A stretch of DNA of 64,000 nt from Liolophura sinensis (lineage: Eukaryota > Mollusca > Polyplacophora > Chitonida > Chitonidae): positions 72,330,984 to 72,394,983 of the forward strand of contig NC_088300.1 in the NCBI RefSeq assembly GCF_032854445.1, given 5' to 3'. Position 1 is the stretch's first letter. Each line of letters starts with the position of its first letter. The notes beneath the pieces are model-generated. The model made no database searches. It was not told the DNA's origin and saw only the letters and a program-made list of their open reading frames with translations. This document shows, one piece after another, positions 1-12,700 of the stretch. Both the position numbers and the translations under genes were made by a program.

Positions 1-1203
1 TCACCCATGCAGAATATTAAAAAATCTAATTGTATTTTATTTAAATATTTCTCTAATTATACATCAGTCATGTAAGTTAAGGCAAAAAGAACCTCCTTTC
101 TTTGTAATAAAATACCATCAGTTCTCAACCGACAAGGGCAATGTGCCACTCCAGCTTGGCCTGGTGGTGATTATTTAATACCAGGATGCAGATGGGCATG
201 TAGTATAAATACAACAGCTTTTGTGAAAAAAAACTTAATAGGAGTAATTTTTCTCTCTTTTTTAAAAAGATGCCCTACATGACCTCAAATTTTGTCCACA
301 AAAGTGCATTTTTAGAGGCAAATAAATGTCACAAATTATTATGTTTGGTGTTGAAACTGGCAAGTTTCCAGCAGAATGTCACCCCATGTTCCAAGCAAAC
401 CTCAGAACACATTTCTATATGAATAGAACTCTCAGAATCAGGAAAAATGGGCGAGTTAGCCATTGACGAAATTTATGGTCATTTAGGGTAATTGAATATG
501 TACAATAAATTCAGTTCTTGCACTACCAACGCTATCCTAAATGTAAAGTTGCCAGCAGGAGGGCATGCAATAGGGCTTGCCAAATGTACATGCATGTATT
601 TTGGCTTTGAAAAATGAGTTGAACTCTTTTCTTGTTTTCTGAACGTTCCCTTTACAAGCCACCACGAAGGTTACAGTTGCCATTGCCTATGTCCACTACT
701 GAGAGGAGTACTTCTGATAGATCTGGGCATGTTACATGTAGGCTGTACTATCGTTAACCTCAGTGTTCATCCAGACCAAAACAAAAATAAGCCATGGCAA
801 GAATACTTAGATCTGTTCTATCAGGCTTGTGCACCGACCCTCATTATAAAGAGCAGAAAAATCATAAATTTATATTTTCAGAAAATTTAGATGAAATTTT
901 CTCACCATTTACAGGTTTGGTTTATAGGTTGTGTGCAATTTCCTCGTGCCAAAATCTCTCATAATAAAATGTACCTGTTATTTAATGATGCTGAGAGGAA
1001 ATCAGCAAGTTTAAGGCAAATTGAGGCCAGATGAGGATTACACATGTTTATAACCCATAGTAGCACCAGCCTACATCCCACACCTGAATAAAGCAGCATC
1101 CAAGCTACATTGATGCATCACAAGTTGTCCATAGCAGACAATACGTACATACACTGCTACCTTCTCCTACAAACGGCATTTTAAAATTGTATTAATAAGG
1201 AGT

Positions 1204-1273
1204 GGGGCACGGCTGTGGGGAGGGGCACGGCTGTGGGGTGGGGCACGGCTGTGGGGTGGGGCACGGCTGGGGA
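1204..1273. repeat. 18-bp tandem repeat, 4 copies
   Basis: The unit ggggcacggctgtggggt starts at 1204, 1222, 1240 and 1258, and the last copy is slightly shortened. It is a G-rich island in AT-rich surroundings. The proline-rich reading frame across it is a by-product of the repeat. Confidence 0.9.
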
Positions 1274-2527
1274 GTGGGATGGTTGGGTGATGGGGAGTGT
1301 TGCAAGGGTAACTAGATGAAAAGCACACAAATAATACACAGAAGGTAACTGATAATTAAGATGCAAACTTCTTTCTTCACTGATTGGAAGCACAGACAGG
1401 AACGGTTAGTTGTTGTACATTAGTTATGGCACAAAAATATTTCAGGTATATGTGAAAGTAGTGCTTATTCTGATTATTCAACCCTTTCTATCTGAAGATT
1501 CACTGATGGCCCTCCTTCCGACTGATGTACATATAAATCATCCCACTAGAGGGATTACATGTACAGTACTTACACAGACGGGGTGAACACTTAACCATTC
1601 CAACTGTCACTTACATAGCATTCTACATGAACATATTGTATTAGCAGCGTGAACACTGCTGAGAGGGATGAAGATTTGGTATAAAGTACTGGCAAGTTAT
1701 TTTTGACCAGAAATCCATGCTCAGGTCAAACTGATGAAATGACTTATTCTGAAAAGTGTACAGCATGTCAACTGATTTAGAGATGCTTGGTAAATTTATG
1801 ACTGATCAGTGCACTAGCTAAAACATGACTCACACAAGCTCATAACCAGATACTAGACAGTGATCTCAGTACTGACTGCAATCTTGTAAACAAATATAAA
1901 TGCTGCAGGTATACATTTATACCATGGGTTTTAAAAATGCACACATGCATTCATTCAATGTGTAGACATTTACATGACTAACTGTGTGAGGAAATATTCT
2001 AAAGTGCATGTGGAAATAAAATACCAAAAATACACAAGAATGAATTCATCTTAGAAGAACAATTACATCTGAACGGGCAATGAGGGAGCCGGTAAATGAA
2101 ATTTACACATATCTCAACACAAAGTTTAAAACAATAAAACAGGCTTAGTCAAAAAGGTGAATAAAATGCAGTTCTGCTTTCCCTGATCACCGAGATAACA
2201 ATGGAATAAAAACAAATTATTGCAAGTTGAAAAGTTGTGATATATGTATGTACCTATAGCATATTTTATTAATAACACAGTATCCATGTGGATACAGATC
2301 ATTTTGTTCATGTTACAGCGTAGGTACAATGTTCAACAACTGAATATAAGATCATTCAAAGCTTCACAACTGAGACTTACACATGCTGTGTTAATGGCAT
2401 AGCTGGCTTATTAAATCTGAATGTATCTAAAATTTGTCACAGGTTAGGTCTTGGTCTTATTTGCATGCATTAAATTTTAAACCTGGTAAAGACACATCAT
2501 ATTTTCTTACACCATACATTAATTTGA

Positions 2528-2580
2528 AATTTATTTATTTATTTATCTAACTGAGGTCTTATGCCGTACTCAAAAATATC
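2528..2580 (-). repeat. Decayed 3' tail of SINE family A
   Basis: A tttatttattt run is followed by a diverged match to the family A tail (…gccgtactcaaaaatat), read here in minus orientation. Only the tail is recognisable. Confidence 0.45.
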
Positions 2581-3637
2581 ATTAATATGAAATGCTTAGC
2601 TGTAAAAAAAATCACCTGTATATTGTGTGGATCGCTGTAATGGCATGTACTGAAACAGCATGGGTCATATCCATAAACATCTAAACTTAATTGCATACTA
2701 AATACTATGGTGTGGACTCTAAATAAAATATTAGCAACAAATTTGTGCATACGTATTACAATTTTCTTAATAATTACAAAAAAAAACATCAACAAACTAA
2801 ACCTACATTTGTATAATGACAAAACATATACATGTACCAAAAAGAGAGAGGACTTCGAGCTGGAATGATATAAATGGCAATAATGTCTGGATTTGGTGAA
2901 ATGCTGTTATATTGGGCCTCTAATGCAATGTTCACACAAACTGTTTAGTTCAAAGTTGTACAATTATCGCCTGTGGCGTTCTGTACACTGACAATGATGA
3001 TGAGTGCTGTTACAAAATGCTCCAAAAGTTCCAAAAAAACTCAAGAATTATTTAAATTATTTAAACTTTCTGTTTACTTTTTCTTCCTATGAAAAGTGCT
3101 TTCAGACAGTGTTCCTATGGAAGAAAAACCTCACCAGTTTGTTTAAAGTATGGTAAAGCAAAAGAAGTCCCAAACCAAGGGCAGATAACCATTTCCTAAC
3201 AAGCTTTACTACCCTTCTATACCGCTTACCACAATTATGCAGTTACAAACTGTTGACATCAAAGCTATGGACTTCTGCTGGCTTGTCCTGAAGCTCCTGT
3301 GTCTCAAATGTGTAACTTTCAGTGTCCACATAATGTGTAACTATAATGTGTAACTTAAAGTACCTGAAATATGTAACTGTAATCAAGTGTCAATGTGTAT
3401 AATAACTATAATGTGTAACCTCAAGTTGTGAGGTGTTGTACGTGTAATTATAACCACAATTATACAACATGCATACAGTAATGTGGACATCTGATGAAAA
3501 TGAATATTGTCAGGTGACACTTAAGAGGAATAAATATTAAGTGCATGATGAAGTTGTCATATGGTGATTGAATTAGCATATTTTAAAAGTCACAACAATC
3601 TCCTTGCCTGCTCTCTCGCTACTTTTCCGGTCTGAAG

Positions 3638-3778
3638 TTAAAACTGTTTTCCATTCCGTGTCCTCTGCACATTGTCTGGCTGTTTGCTTGGTATAGTAAA
3701 ACAGTTAATCTTCAGGAAATCACATATCTCCTTACAGACTCTGGCAGAATAATGGATCAAATCATATGTGCAATAGAT
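3638..3778 (-). CDS. CEPT1: CEPT1-like exon 8 (residues 341-386, stop)
   Basis: Acceptor gtttcag, 46 codons then TAA at 3638-3640. Begins [20 protein letters not shown], matching the last family helix, and ends with a polar tail RTRNGKQF. It is too fragmented to stand out as a long ORF; phase and similarity support it. Confidence 0.9.
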   Translation of the reverse strand: MYCTYDLIHYSARVCKEICDFLKINCFTIPSKQPDNVQRTRNGKQF

Positions 3779-6700
3779 CTGAAACAGACAATAAGAATAC
3801 TGGTCTAACATAAGTTCAAGATGTGCATGTACACCTCAGTGCCTTCTGTAGTCAGACACCTTCAAAATTATTTCTCACTTTTGAGATAAATGTATTGAAT
3901 GAATTTTCAGTCTGAGCATTTCACTTGTGCTTTGTAAAGTGTTGTAAATTTAAGATGGTTTCACAAGAAAGACGAGAAAAGCATTTAGGATTTCTGAGGA
4001 GTATATGATGTTCCAAGCCTATATAGCGACAATTCCTGAAGCTCATACATGATCTCTAAAGGGTATTTATGAAGAGAACCATTTTATGAAAGAGGAAATT
4101 GTGACTTAAAAAGGGAGAACACATAAAAATTACAGACGAAAAGTTCAGATGAAAGAGTCCGAAATGTTAGTTGTAAATGTAGTCTTCAATATTTTTTTTC
4201 AATTTTTCTTTCAAGAGAAAAAGTCATTTAAAGATGATTTTTGTATGGTGTATATTTGGGGCCACCTTTTGGTATATATAGCCTCTGTGTAATAATAATG
4301 TTATAAATGAGGACGTAACATATCTTTAATAAATGTATTTGCACTAGAATTTGGTCTCTTCAGCTAAAAAATGTGTTCAACCTGGATTCTCATAATATTT
4401 ATATACATTCAGAGATATTATCATGATTCAGATTAAATGCATATGTTTGAATATCAACAACAGATTTACATTCAAATACGGTTATTAGACATACATCACA
4501 TCCTTGTTTAGAACGTTATTATGCAATGACGACAACTACCACACCATACAAAAACATTTTCACATACCCTCCTGCAAAAAAAAAAACATAACAAAATCTA
4601 AAAAAATATTAAAAACCATATTTGCAGGTAAGTTTTGACAGATAAAACAGTGTCAAGATGTAAATGAATGCCTGTACTTACACAGCAGAGCCATAAGACA
4701 ATATGTTCATTGACGAAGGAGTTAAAGTATTGGTTGAGGAACAACATTGCTGGTCCAATGAACACAGAATCCCACAGATCCATCTCGCTCTTGGTCATGT
4801 GGGCCACCTGAAATATTAACAGGGTGTCTTCAATATTTTTCTACACAAAAATAAATTGGTTGCTTTGTGTGACTGGTTAATACCGTATTTCACCAAATGT
4901 TCATCAGTTTTAAAGTCACACATTTCACCTGATTCTGACAGATTCATTACCATTACAGGAAACTTGTGTTGGCCCCAACAGTACATATCCTTTTAAGGCC
5001 TTTATGTGCTTGTTTATGTGCATTTCTAATCTGCATACCAAACTGGATATGTGCTCAAACTTCTGTCAGAAGAATAACATTCTTGACTAACAGATTTGAT
5101 TTGAAGTTGTTAACATTTTCACAAAATACATGTATTTGACATCTTTACTGAGTTCTGATGACTACCCGTTTATGTCAAATCTGTGTACCACATAACATAT
5201 AATCCATGCAGACAGGCGAAATACAAAATTGGAGCTACATGTACACGTACTTCTTCTTTTCAACAATTATACAGAGTTTGGAATAAATGAAATCTGGAGA
5301 GCCTAATTCTCGAACAAAATGGTATAAAAACGGACTGTTTGGACACCCTCTTTCACATTTCTAAACCATTGGAAACATCTCAGCTGAAACAGAATATGTT
5401 GATAAGTTTTTTTATTTATTTGATAGGTGTTTTACTGTGTACCCAAGAATATTTCACTTATACAACGACTGCCACCATAAAAGTAAGGGGAAACCCACAA
5501 CCACCCACAGAGACTGCACTGGTGGGAAGCTCCTGGGCAATTGCGCTGTGGTGGTGTGCTAACTCCCTCAGAGTCCACAAGGGTACATGTGCATCTGCTG
5601 TCAAGTTACAATACTTACCACCAGCCTGTTGGTGACCTTTGCTGACACCATCCCAAAACTGAGCACATACAAACAGGGATGCTGCTCAAAGAGACCAATA
5701 GGGGACTTCTTGTATATAACAACTGCCAGGATGATGACAGCGGCTACTGGAAACAGGGGAAATATTGTGCTTGTTCCCTGCAAAAGGCAAAATAAAAACA
5801 TGGTTCATTAATGCTCTTTAATTTTTCACAATTATGTTTCTATAAAAATAACAACAACAATGCTTATTTTCTGAGGGAGATCAATTAGTTAGATCTTCCT
5901 TCAGTCCCTCATGCATACATACATTCGCACATTCAGGTTATTAACAAAGGTCTATACAGTATACCTAAACTAAAGATGAACCTGATATAAGATGACCAAA
6001 GACTATATACAATGTAGTGATCATAGATCATAGATTTCATACTTAATCAGCAGAGGCATATTTTGACATGATCAACACATTGTCACCCCACAATGTCAGC
6101 CCACAATGTCAGCCCACAATGTCAGCCCACAATGTCAGCCCACAATGTCACCCCACAATGTCACCCCACAATGTCAACCCAGAATATCTACAAGAATTTT
6201 TAATCACACTGGTTCTAGGTTTTGGGGATGAGGTTGATGGAGGTTGTAGATCGCAGGTTACTTTAATAGACAGTTGCAGTGTACGTAAACTGGCTGAAAA
6301 GATAGCTTGTAGTCAATCCATTTAGACATTTAAACATAAGCACAGCTTTGTGCAACAGGATTCTTTCATATAAGGTCTTGAACTTAGTGTCGTATATTGT
6401 GTATTTAAAATAATATACTATAACTATATACTGTAACATACTATAAAGGGACTCTTCAGAGCCACTGCCCCATACTGTGCAACAGGAATCCAACAATAGT
6501 TGTACATAAGCATTATAAAACAAAATTCTGGCATGGTGTGGTAAATATTGCATGCATAATGCATTTTGTCTTATCAGAGTTGACTGCCATGTCATTATTG
6601 CTGCACTACTGCAGTATTCTTTTGCTTTCATTTCCTAGTGCTGTCTCTACACTTTCCAACGTTTTGGCTGATGGTGATACTGTTGTCTCATCCGCAAACA

Positions 6701-9700
6701 GATCAATAATACAATTCTTAGCTTGCAGATGGAGATCAATACTAAAAATAAGGAACAGTAGAGGGCCAAGTATAGAGCCCTGGGGCACTTCCCACATGTT
6801 ATTTGATGTAGTTCACACTGAATACTTTGTATTTTTTGTTTTCTGCGTGATAGACAACTTTGAAACCATGAAAGACATTTCTTACTAAATTGATCGCAAG
6901 TCAATTTCTGTAGCAATAGTCAATGGTTAACAAGGTCAAATGCCTTTTTAAGATCAATATGTAACACACCTGTCAGCTGGTCTTTATCCATCCCTGAAAG
7001 CCATTTATCAGTAATGTTTGTGAGCATAGTTTGGTATGAATGATGAAATCTAAATCCTGATGGTAGTTCATGCAACTGTTGATAAGAGTTCATTTATCTG
7101 GTTTGGCACATGCTTCTAAGTATCTCAGAAAGAGTTGGAAGAACTGAGATTGGTCTGTAGTTATTTGGATTCATTTTGGCAACTTTTTTGTAGATGGGTG
7201 TAATTCTAGCATTTTTGAAGTCATCAGGAAATATAACGGTTCCTATGAACTGATTAAAAATAAAGGTAAGTGAGGAGGCTATGAAAGCGGCTATGAGAAT
7301 TAGTAGCTTTGGACCAACACCATCTAATCCCGTGGGTTTCTTTGGGTCAAGCTCTGTTAAATGTTTGAAGACAATTTGTTTGAGATATAAAGTTAACATT
7401 GAAATGCATTTCTTTCTCCAGTTTTCCTTGAGTGAACATTCTTGGTTCATTCAGATTTGCATTTACATGTATGTGCTTTGATATCTATGTATTTTACCAG
7501 CAGTTACAACATATTCATTCAGTACACTTGCAATTTTTTTTAGTGACATTTGTTGATTTATTAGTATTTGGATCATTTATCACTGCTGGATATGGAGGTA
7601 AAGGGGGTAAAGGGTAAAAGTCTCTTAGCATTTTATAAATGACTTTAGAGATTGTTCTATCTTCCACTGTCGCCTGCACTTGGTTTGATTTAGTTTCATG
7701 AATTAAAGCCTTTGTTTTATTGCCCCAAAATCTGTATTTTCTTTCATCCTTCTTTTTATGATACAATTCCCTTTTTCGACTTGCTTCTTTAATGTGTGCA
7801 GAGTACCACTCTAGTTTCGTGTATCTCATCACTTTCCTAGTTTTTGATGGTGCATGCTTTTGAAAAATCATCCTTGAACAAAATGTACCAAACATTTAAT
7901 GCATTATTTGGGTCACTTGCCATTTCAACTAATTTAAAAGGCACACTGCTTTGAGAAATGACTTCTCATGAAAATTTTTGAAATCTGGATATGTAACTTG
8001 GATGTGTGATTCTTTTCAAGCTTGAGCAAAATTTCATTTCGTCATACATGCAGGATAGTGGTCACTGATGGCATAATCTGGCACTTTATATTCGACTACG
8101 TTAGATGACACTGTTGTATAAACATCATCTAAACATGTCTCAGAGGTACAAGCAATTTTGGTAGGTTCTTTTACAAGCTGATGTAATTCAAATAAGCTGG
8201 TGACCTTGAGCCTTGCTTTTGGTATCTCATTTAGGTGATGACAGTTAAATGTTAAGGTCCCAAAGAATCATAATTCCCTGATCATCTAATGGTGCTTTTA
8301 CCAGTTCTTCTTCAAAGTGATCATATCATATACATTTTGATTCTGGTGTCCTGTGGACCAAGCACAGAAAAAAGGGCTGCTCATTTGAGTTTTTTACTTC
8401 AATCCATATGTCTTCAATTTCACGAGCTTTCAAACTACATGTACATGCAGTACATTTAACTGCCTACTGAAATTACCTTCATAAACCACGTATGCAGCTG
8501 TCAAACAAGTTAAAAGGGCTCAATCTGATCATACCATTTCGTGATACATGTATGTCCTTCAACTTGTCAGTTTAACACTATTTTTACGACTGAGGAAACA
8601 ACAAACGATATTTTAAATGAACTAGAACTTTTGTGTGAAAGTACCATCATTTTTACAATGAGTATGAAACAAGCGTGACAGAGGTCAGTAGGAAAATGAT
8701 ATTAATGTTTGTATGTGATCCTGACTTTAAAATGTTAACACTCAAGTGTTGCTATAAAACAAATCCAGCACAACACAGAACCATAAAAACGACGAAGCAT
8801 CACACTGATGCTTTAGATTTTGACTTACCAGCAAGTCAAAAATCTTTTTGTTGAATCGGCCCAAGGGCTAGGTTGAAACATAAAACAAACATTTTTTAAC
8901 ACACCCCATTGGGCATAATATACAGGAACATGCAGGCGTGTAAATTTTCACCACAAGGAAGTAATTGGTCTGCTGTACTCACCGCAACAGTGGAACCATT
9001 TTTACCACTGCCACCTTGCATAAAGATCACACTAAAGTTTGAGTGCAGTTGCAGGATGGCACCAAATACACCAAAATATACAACAAACATTTTCAGGGGA
9101 AATCCTAAAACTGGAACCTGAAACAGATATGAAACAAGAGCAAGAGTGACTGATTAATTAGTGCTTCACGCCACAGTAATATTCACTCATGATGGTGGAT
9201 AGTTTAAGGCTGAAGCTTTTGCCATGCTATATTTTTGGGGTCATATAATGAACATGCCCCCTTGCAGAGGAAGGGCTCTAATTGCCTAAAATATGACCAG
9301 TTTAGACCTACAGTTACATCCAGTTCATGAGAAAGGTTAAGTACATGTACCAATCCAAAAAAGCTGTGGAAGTATTTAGCAGGTGACCAGGAATAGAATC
9401 TGGGTCTGTTACAACCAAATTTGTCATCTTTGTCCAATACAGCAAATTGTTATGTATGCTAGTCATGTGTACTACTCATATGTGTAGAAAGTAGAGAGTA
9501 TTAAGCTTGTGACAACTTACGGGTAAGCTCCAGAAGGATGGGGATATAAAACAGCATGCCCAATATATGGCTATAATAGAAAACTGGCCCTCTGTAACAT
9601 CCAGTCTGCAAGACAAACCAGAGAATTACATCACAATCAACCTCAGAGTTTGAACATGTATTTATTTGTTTGCTGGCCTTAGGGTTAATGTTGGTTTTTA

Positions 9701-12700
9701 CCGTAAATTTGATCATCCCAATGACGATCTTAGTATAGTGCTGCCCCACAAATGCCATGTCAAAGACACCAGGCAAGTCAAATGAAGATCCACTAAAATG
9801 TCATGCCATGGAGACCAAGTAAGTCAAATGATGACCCACTAAAATGTCATGCCATAAAGACCAGGTAGGTCAAATGATGATCCACTACAATGACATGCCA
9901 TGGAGACCAGGTAGGTCAAATGATGACCCACTAAAATGTCATGCGATAGACACCAGGTAAGTCTAATGATGACCCACTAGAATGTCATGTCAAAGAGACC
10001 AGGCAAGTCAAATGATACCCCACTAAATGCCAAGTCCACATAAATCCACCAACCGTACACACACATATGCATGTATATATATGTGCATACAATAAATCTG
10101 AATGCTTTTTTTAAAATTGTTTTCAGTGTACTAAAAAGAAACAGCCCCCCACCCCCCACCCGCCCCACCCACCTGAAAACAAGATTTCCTCATTATCACA
10201 CACTCAAAGTCTGTATCTAATAAATCATAGAACCTTCATTTAATTCTTAAAACTTTCTTTTTAAAATGTTACATACAGTATTTTAATTCTAAAGGTAATG
10301 AAGCATTTTCATTTGAGGAAATGGAAATCAACTGATTAACAATGTTTAGAAATATTTTTTCTTCAACTGCTTGTTTCAAGCTTTTCCACTTACTTGCCAA
10401 ACCGGAGTGTGCCTGACACATATGTTTGCCAATGAGCTATGTAAAACAAGGTGACCGCAGAAAAACACTCAAAAAACAGCAGACCTGGATTGGTGCCAAG
10501 CTGGAGGGCGATACATGTGCCCAGAATGACAAACACTGAAATGACACAGATGTGATACAGCCATTATACACACATGATACAGCCATTATACACACATGAT
10601 ACAGCCATTATACACACATGATACAGTCATGAAAATTATGTTCAAAGCCTCAATCTTCATCCTATTAAACTTTTGTGTCCAGTTACCTGAAAATAAAAGA
10701 CAAGGGAGAACTGCCAGGATTCGTTACGTGATATTTTCATTTAAATACAACTGCACATTCTCACTGGTCACACCTTTATGGTTTGGCTCACTATTACCTG
10801 CACAGTACTACTACCTGTGAGGGTAAGTCATATACATGTACGTCATACTTTAGTGTACAAGTCTTGTGTGTACTTTTAAGATCTACATCCACATGTTTGT
10901 TAAAGGTCTGCCTCATGAAGAACATTTAGCACCCAATACAAATGTCAGAACAATATTCTGGTTTATTGATCATGAAACTTTGTATTTAATGTTAATCATG
11001 ATACTCAGTTACAAAAGTTAGTTACATGCACATGTATGTCTGAGGAATACTACCCTTATACATTTAGGCTGAGCAGCTAAAACCCCATTACTTGTCTCTA
11101 GATCAGGTACGTGAGGCTTGCGTTCTCACCTGTTGACAAGGAATCACACCCATGATCAAAGAGTTCACCCAGGGGTGAACTGGTCCCTGTTCGTCTGGCC
11201 TGTTTACCATCGATGGCATCTAGTGACTGGTACACGAACAACCCCAGTCCACACAGGAAGTACGCCCATCGTGGAGGCTGTAGACAGAAAGGTAGAATTG
11301 TAATAATGACTGGATGATTGGAAACATATTTTACAGATAAACACAGTTCTATTTATATACAACATGGCAAAAAAAGAATACTAATTGACTTAAGGTTTTA
11401 TTCTCCAAAGCTGAGACACAATCCCAAGATTGTGGCTACAAATGTCCCCAACCCAGCTGTTGATTACCATACATCTGAAGTTTATTCAATGATTCAAAGA
11501 CCAAACGATATGCACCAACCTATAACCATCTCACATAAATGTAAGCTGTCACTATCATGATCTTTGGTGGGTCTTTCTGATATCAGAAACTTGTAGAGAA
11601 TCTCTTGCATGGAATCACAGAAGAGCTACATGTATACACCCTTCCTCTATTCAAGATGATTGCATAACAAGCCAACTTCACAGATTTTATATCCCATGCT
11701 GAATAAACAAAACTTATGTATGAATGACAGATCAAGGTGGTTTTTGAACTTGATCTGAGGGCCTACAAAATGAACCTTCCCACAAATTTGATCAGAATCA
11801 GACAATATTATGAGGCTGTTACTGCATTTTATACAATGACCAATCAGAATTAAAGAAATCAATACATATACTAAACATATGCACAGATCCTCCTTGTTTT
11901 GGTACATGATGTGATTTTACATAAAATGAAGCTGCCCACAAAACTTTGTTAAACTCTGACAACAACCTATAGTCTGGAAATGAACGTCCTATCAGAGTGA
12001 AAGAAATAATCGAATGTGCAAAACAAAACGCACACAAAATTTTATGTACATCTAGCTTAGAAAGCAACAAAAAATCAGAAGAAGATATTGAAGGGATCAG
12101 GCTATTTTTCACACTTCATCTGAAGGGCCCTATACTGAACCTGAGGACAACATTTTATCAAAATCACACAATATTTGAAGAAAAACTTGTATGCAAAACT
12201 TATGCATGAATTGGGTTGATTTTCAAATTTGAAACATGTATGAGGGCTCACAAACACAATCATGACAAAGCAGACTTTGAGTTGGACGATTCTCCAAAAT
12301 TAGTTTCCATGATATGAGCAACTTAAAGAAAATCTGACCCAAGTCCAATCAGATTAAAAGGAATCATGAAATATTCAAATGTTATGTATGGATCTGGCTG
12401 GTTGTCATCATTATTATTCTAAGGTTTCACGAAAGGAGCCAGCACCAAAAACTTCCTGAAAATGAGACCAATATTTGGAGCACTTATTGCACATAAATCA
12501 ATGCCAATCACGAAATTCATTTAATATGCAAAACTTGGCAGGCCTATTTCTAGCTGTCAAACGCAAGATTAGAAGAAACATAATATTTCAACCCCAGCAT
12601 GTGCAATATTTATTAGGTTTCTGTTAAATAATAATAACAATACAATAACAGCAACCTTAATGAAAGCTTTATCAGTGAGTCACTCATTACCTGGGTTAAG

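Larger units (their letters stand above)
1..3637. other. Downstream / 3' UTR region of the phosphotransferase gene
   Basis: No coding exon was recognised on either strand. The part next to 3637 must include the 3' UTR of the minus-strand phosphotransferase, but no polyadenylation signal could be chosen with confidence because AT-rich hexamers are frequent. It contains a short GC-rich tandem array (1204-1273) and a decayed SINE tail (about 2528-2580). Confidence 0.5.

Noticed and set aside
6263-8460. Active LINE
   Set aside because: The frame is broken many times and FADD is altered to FADE; only a remnant remains.
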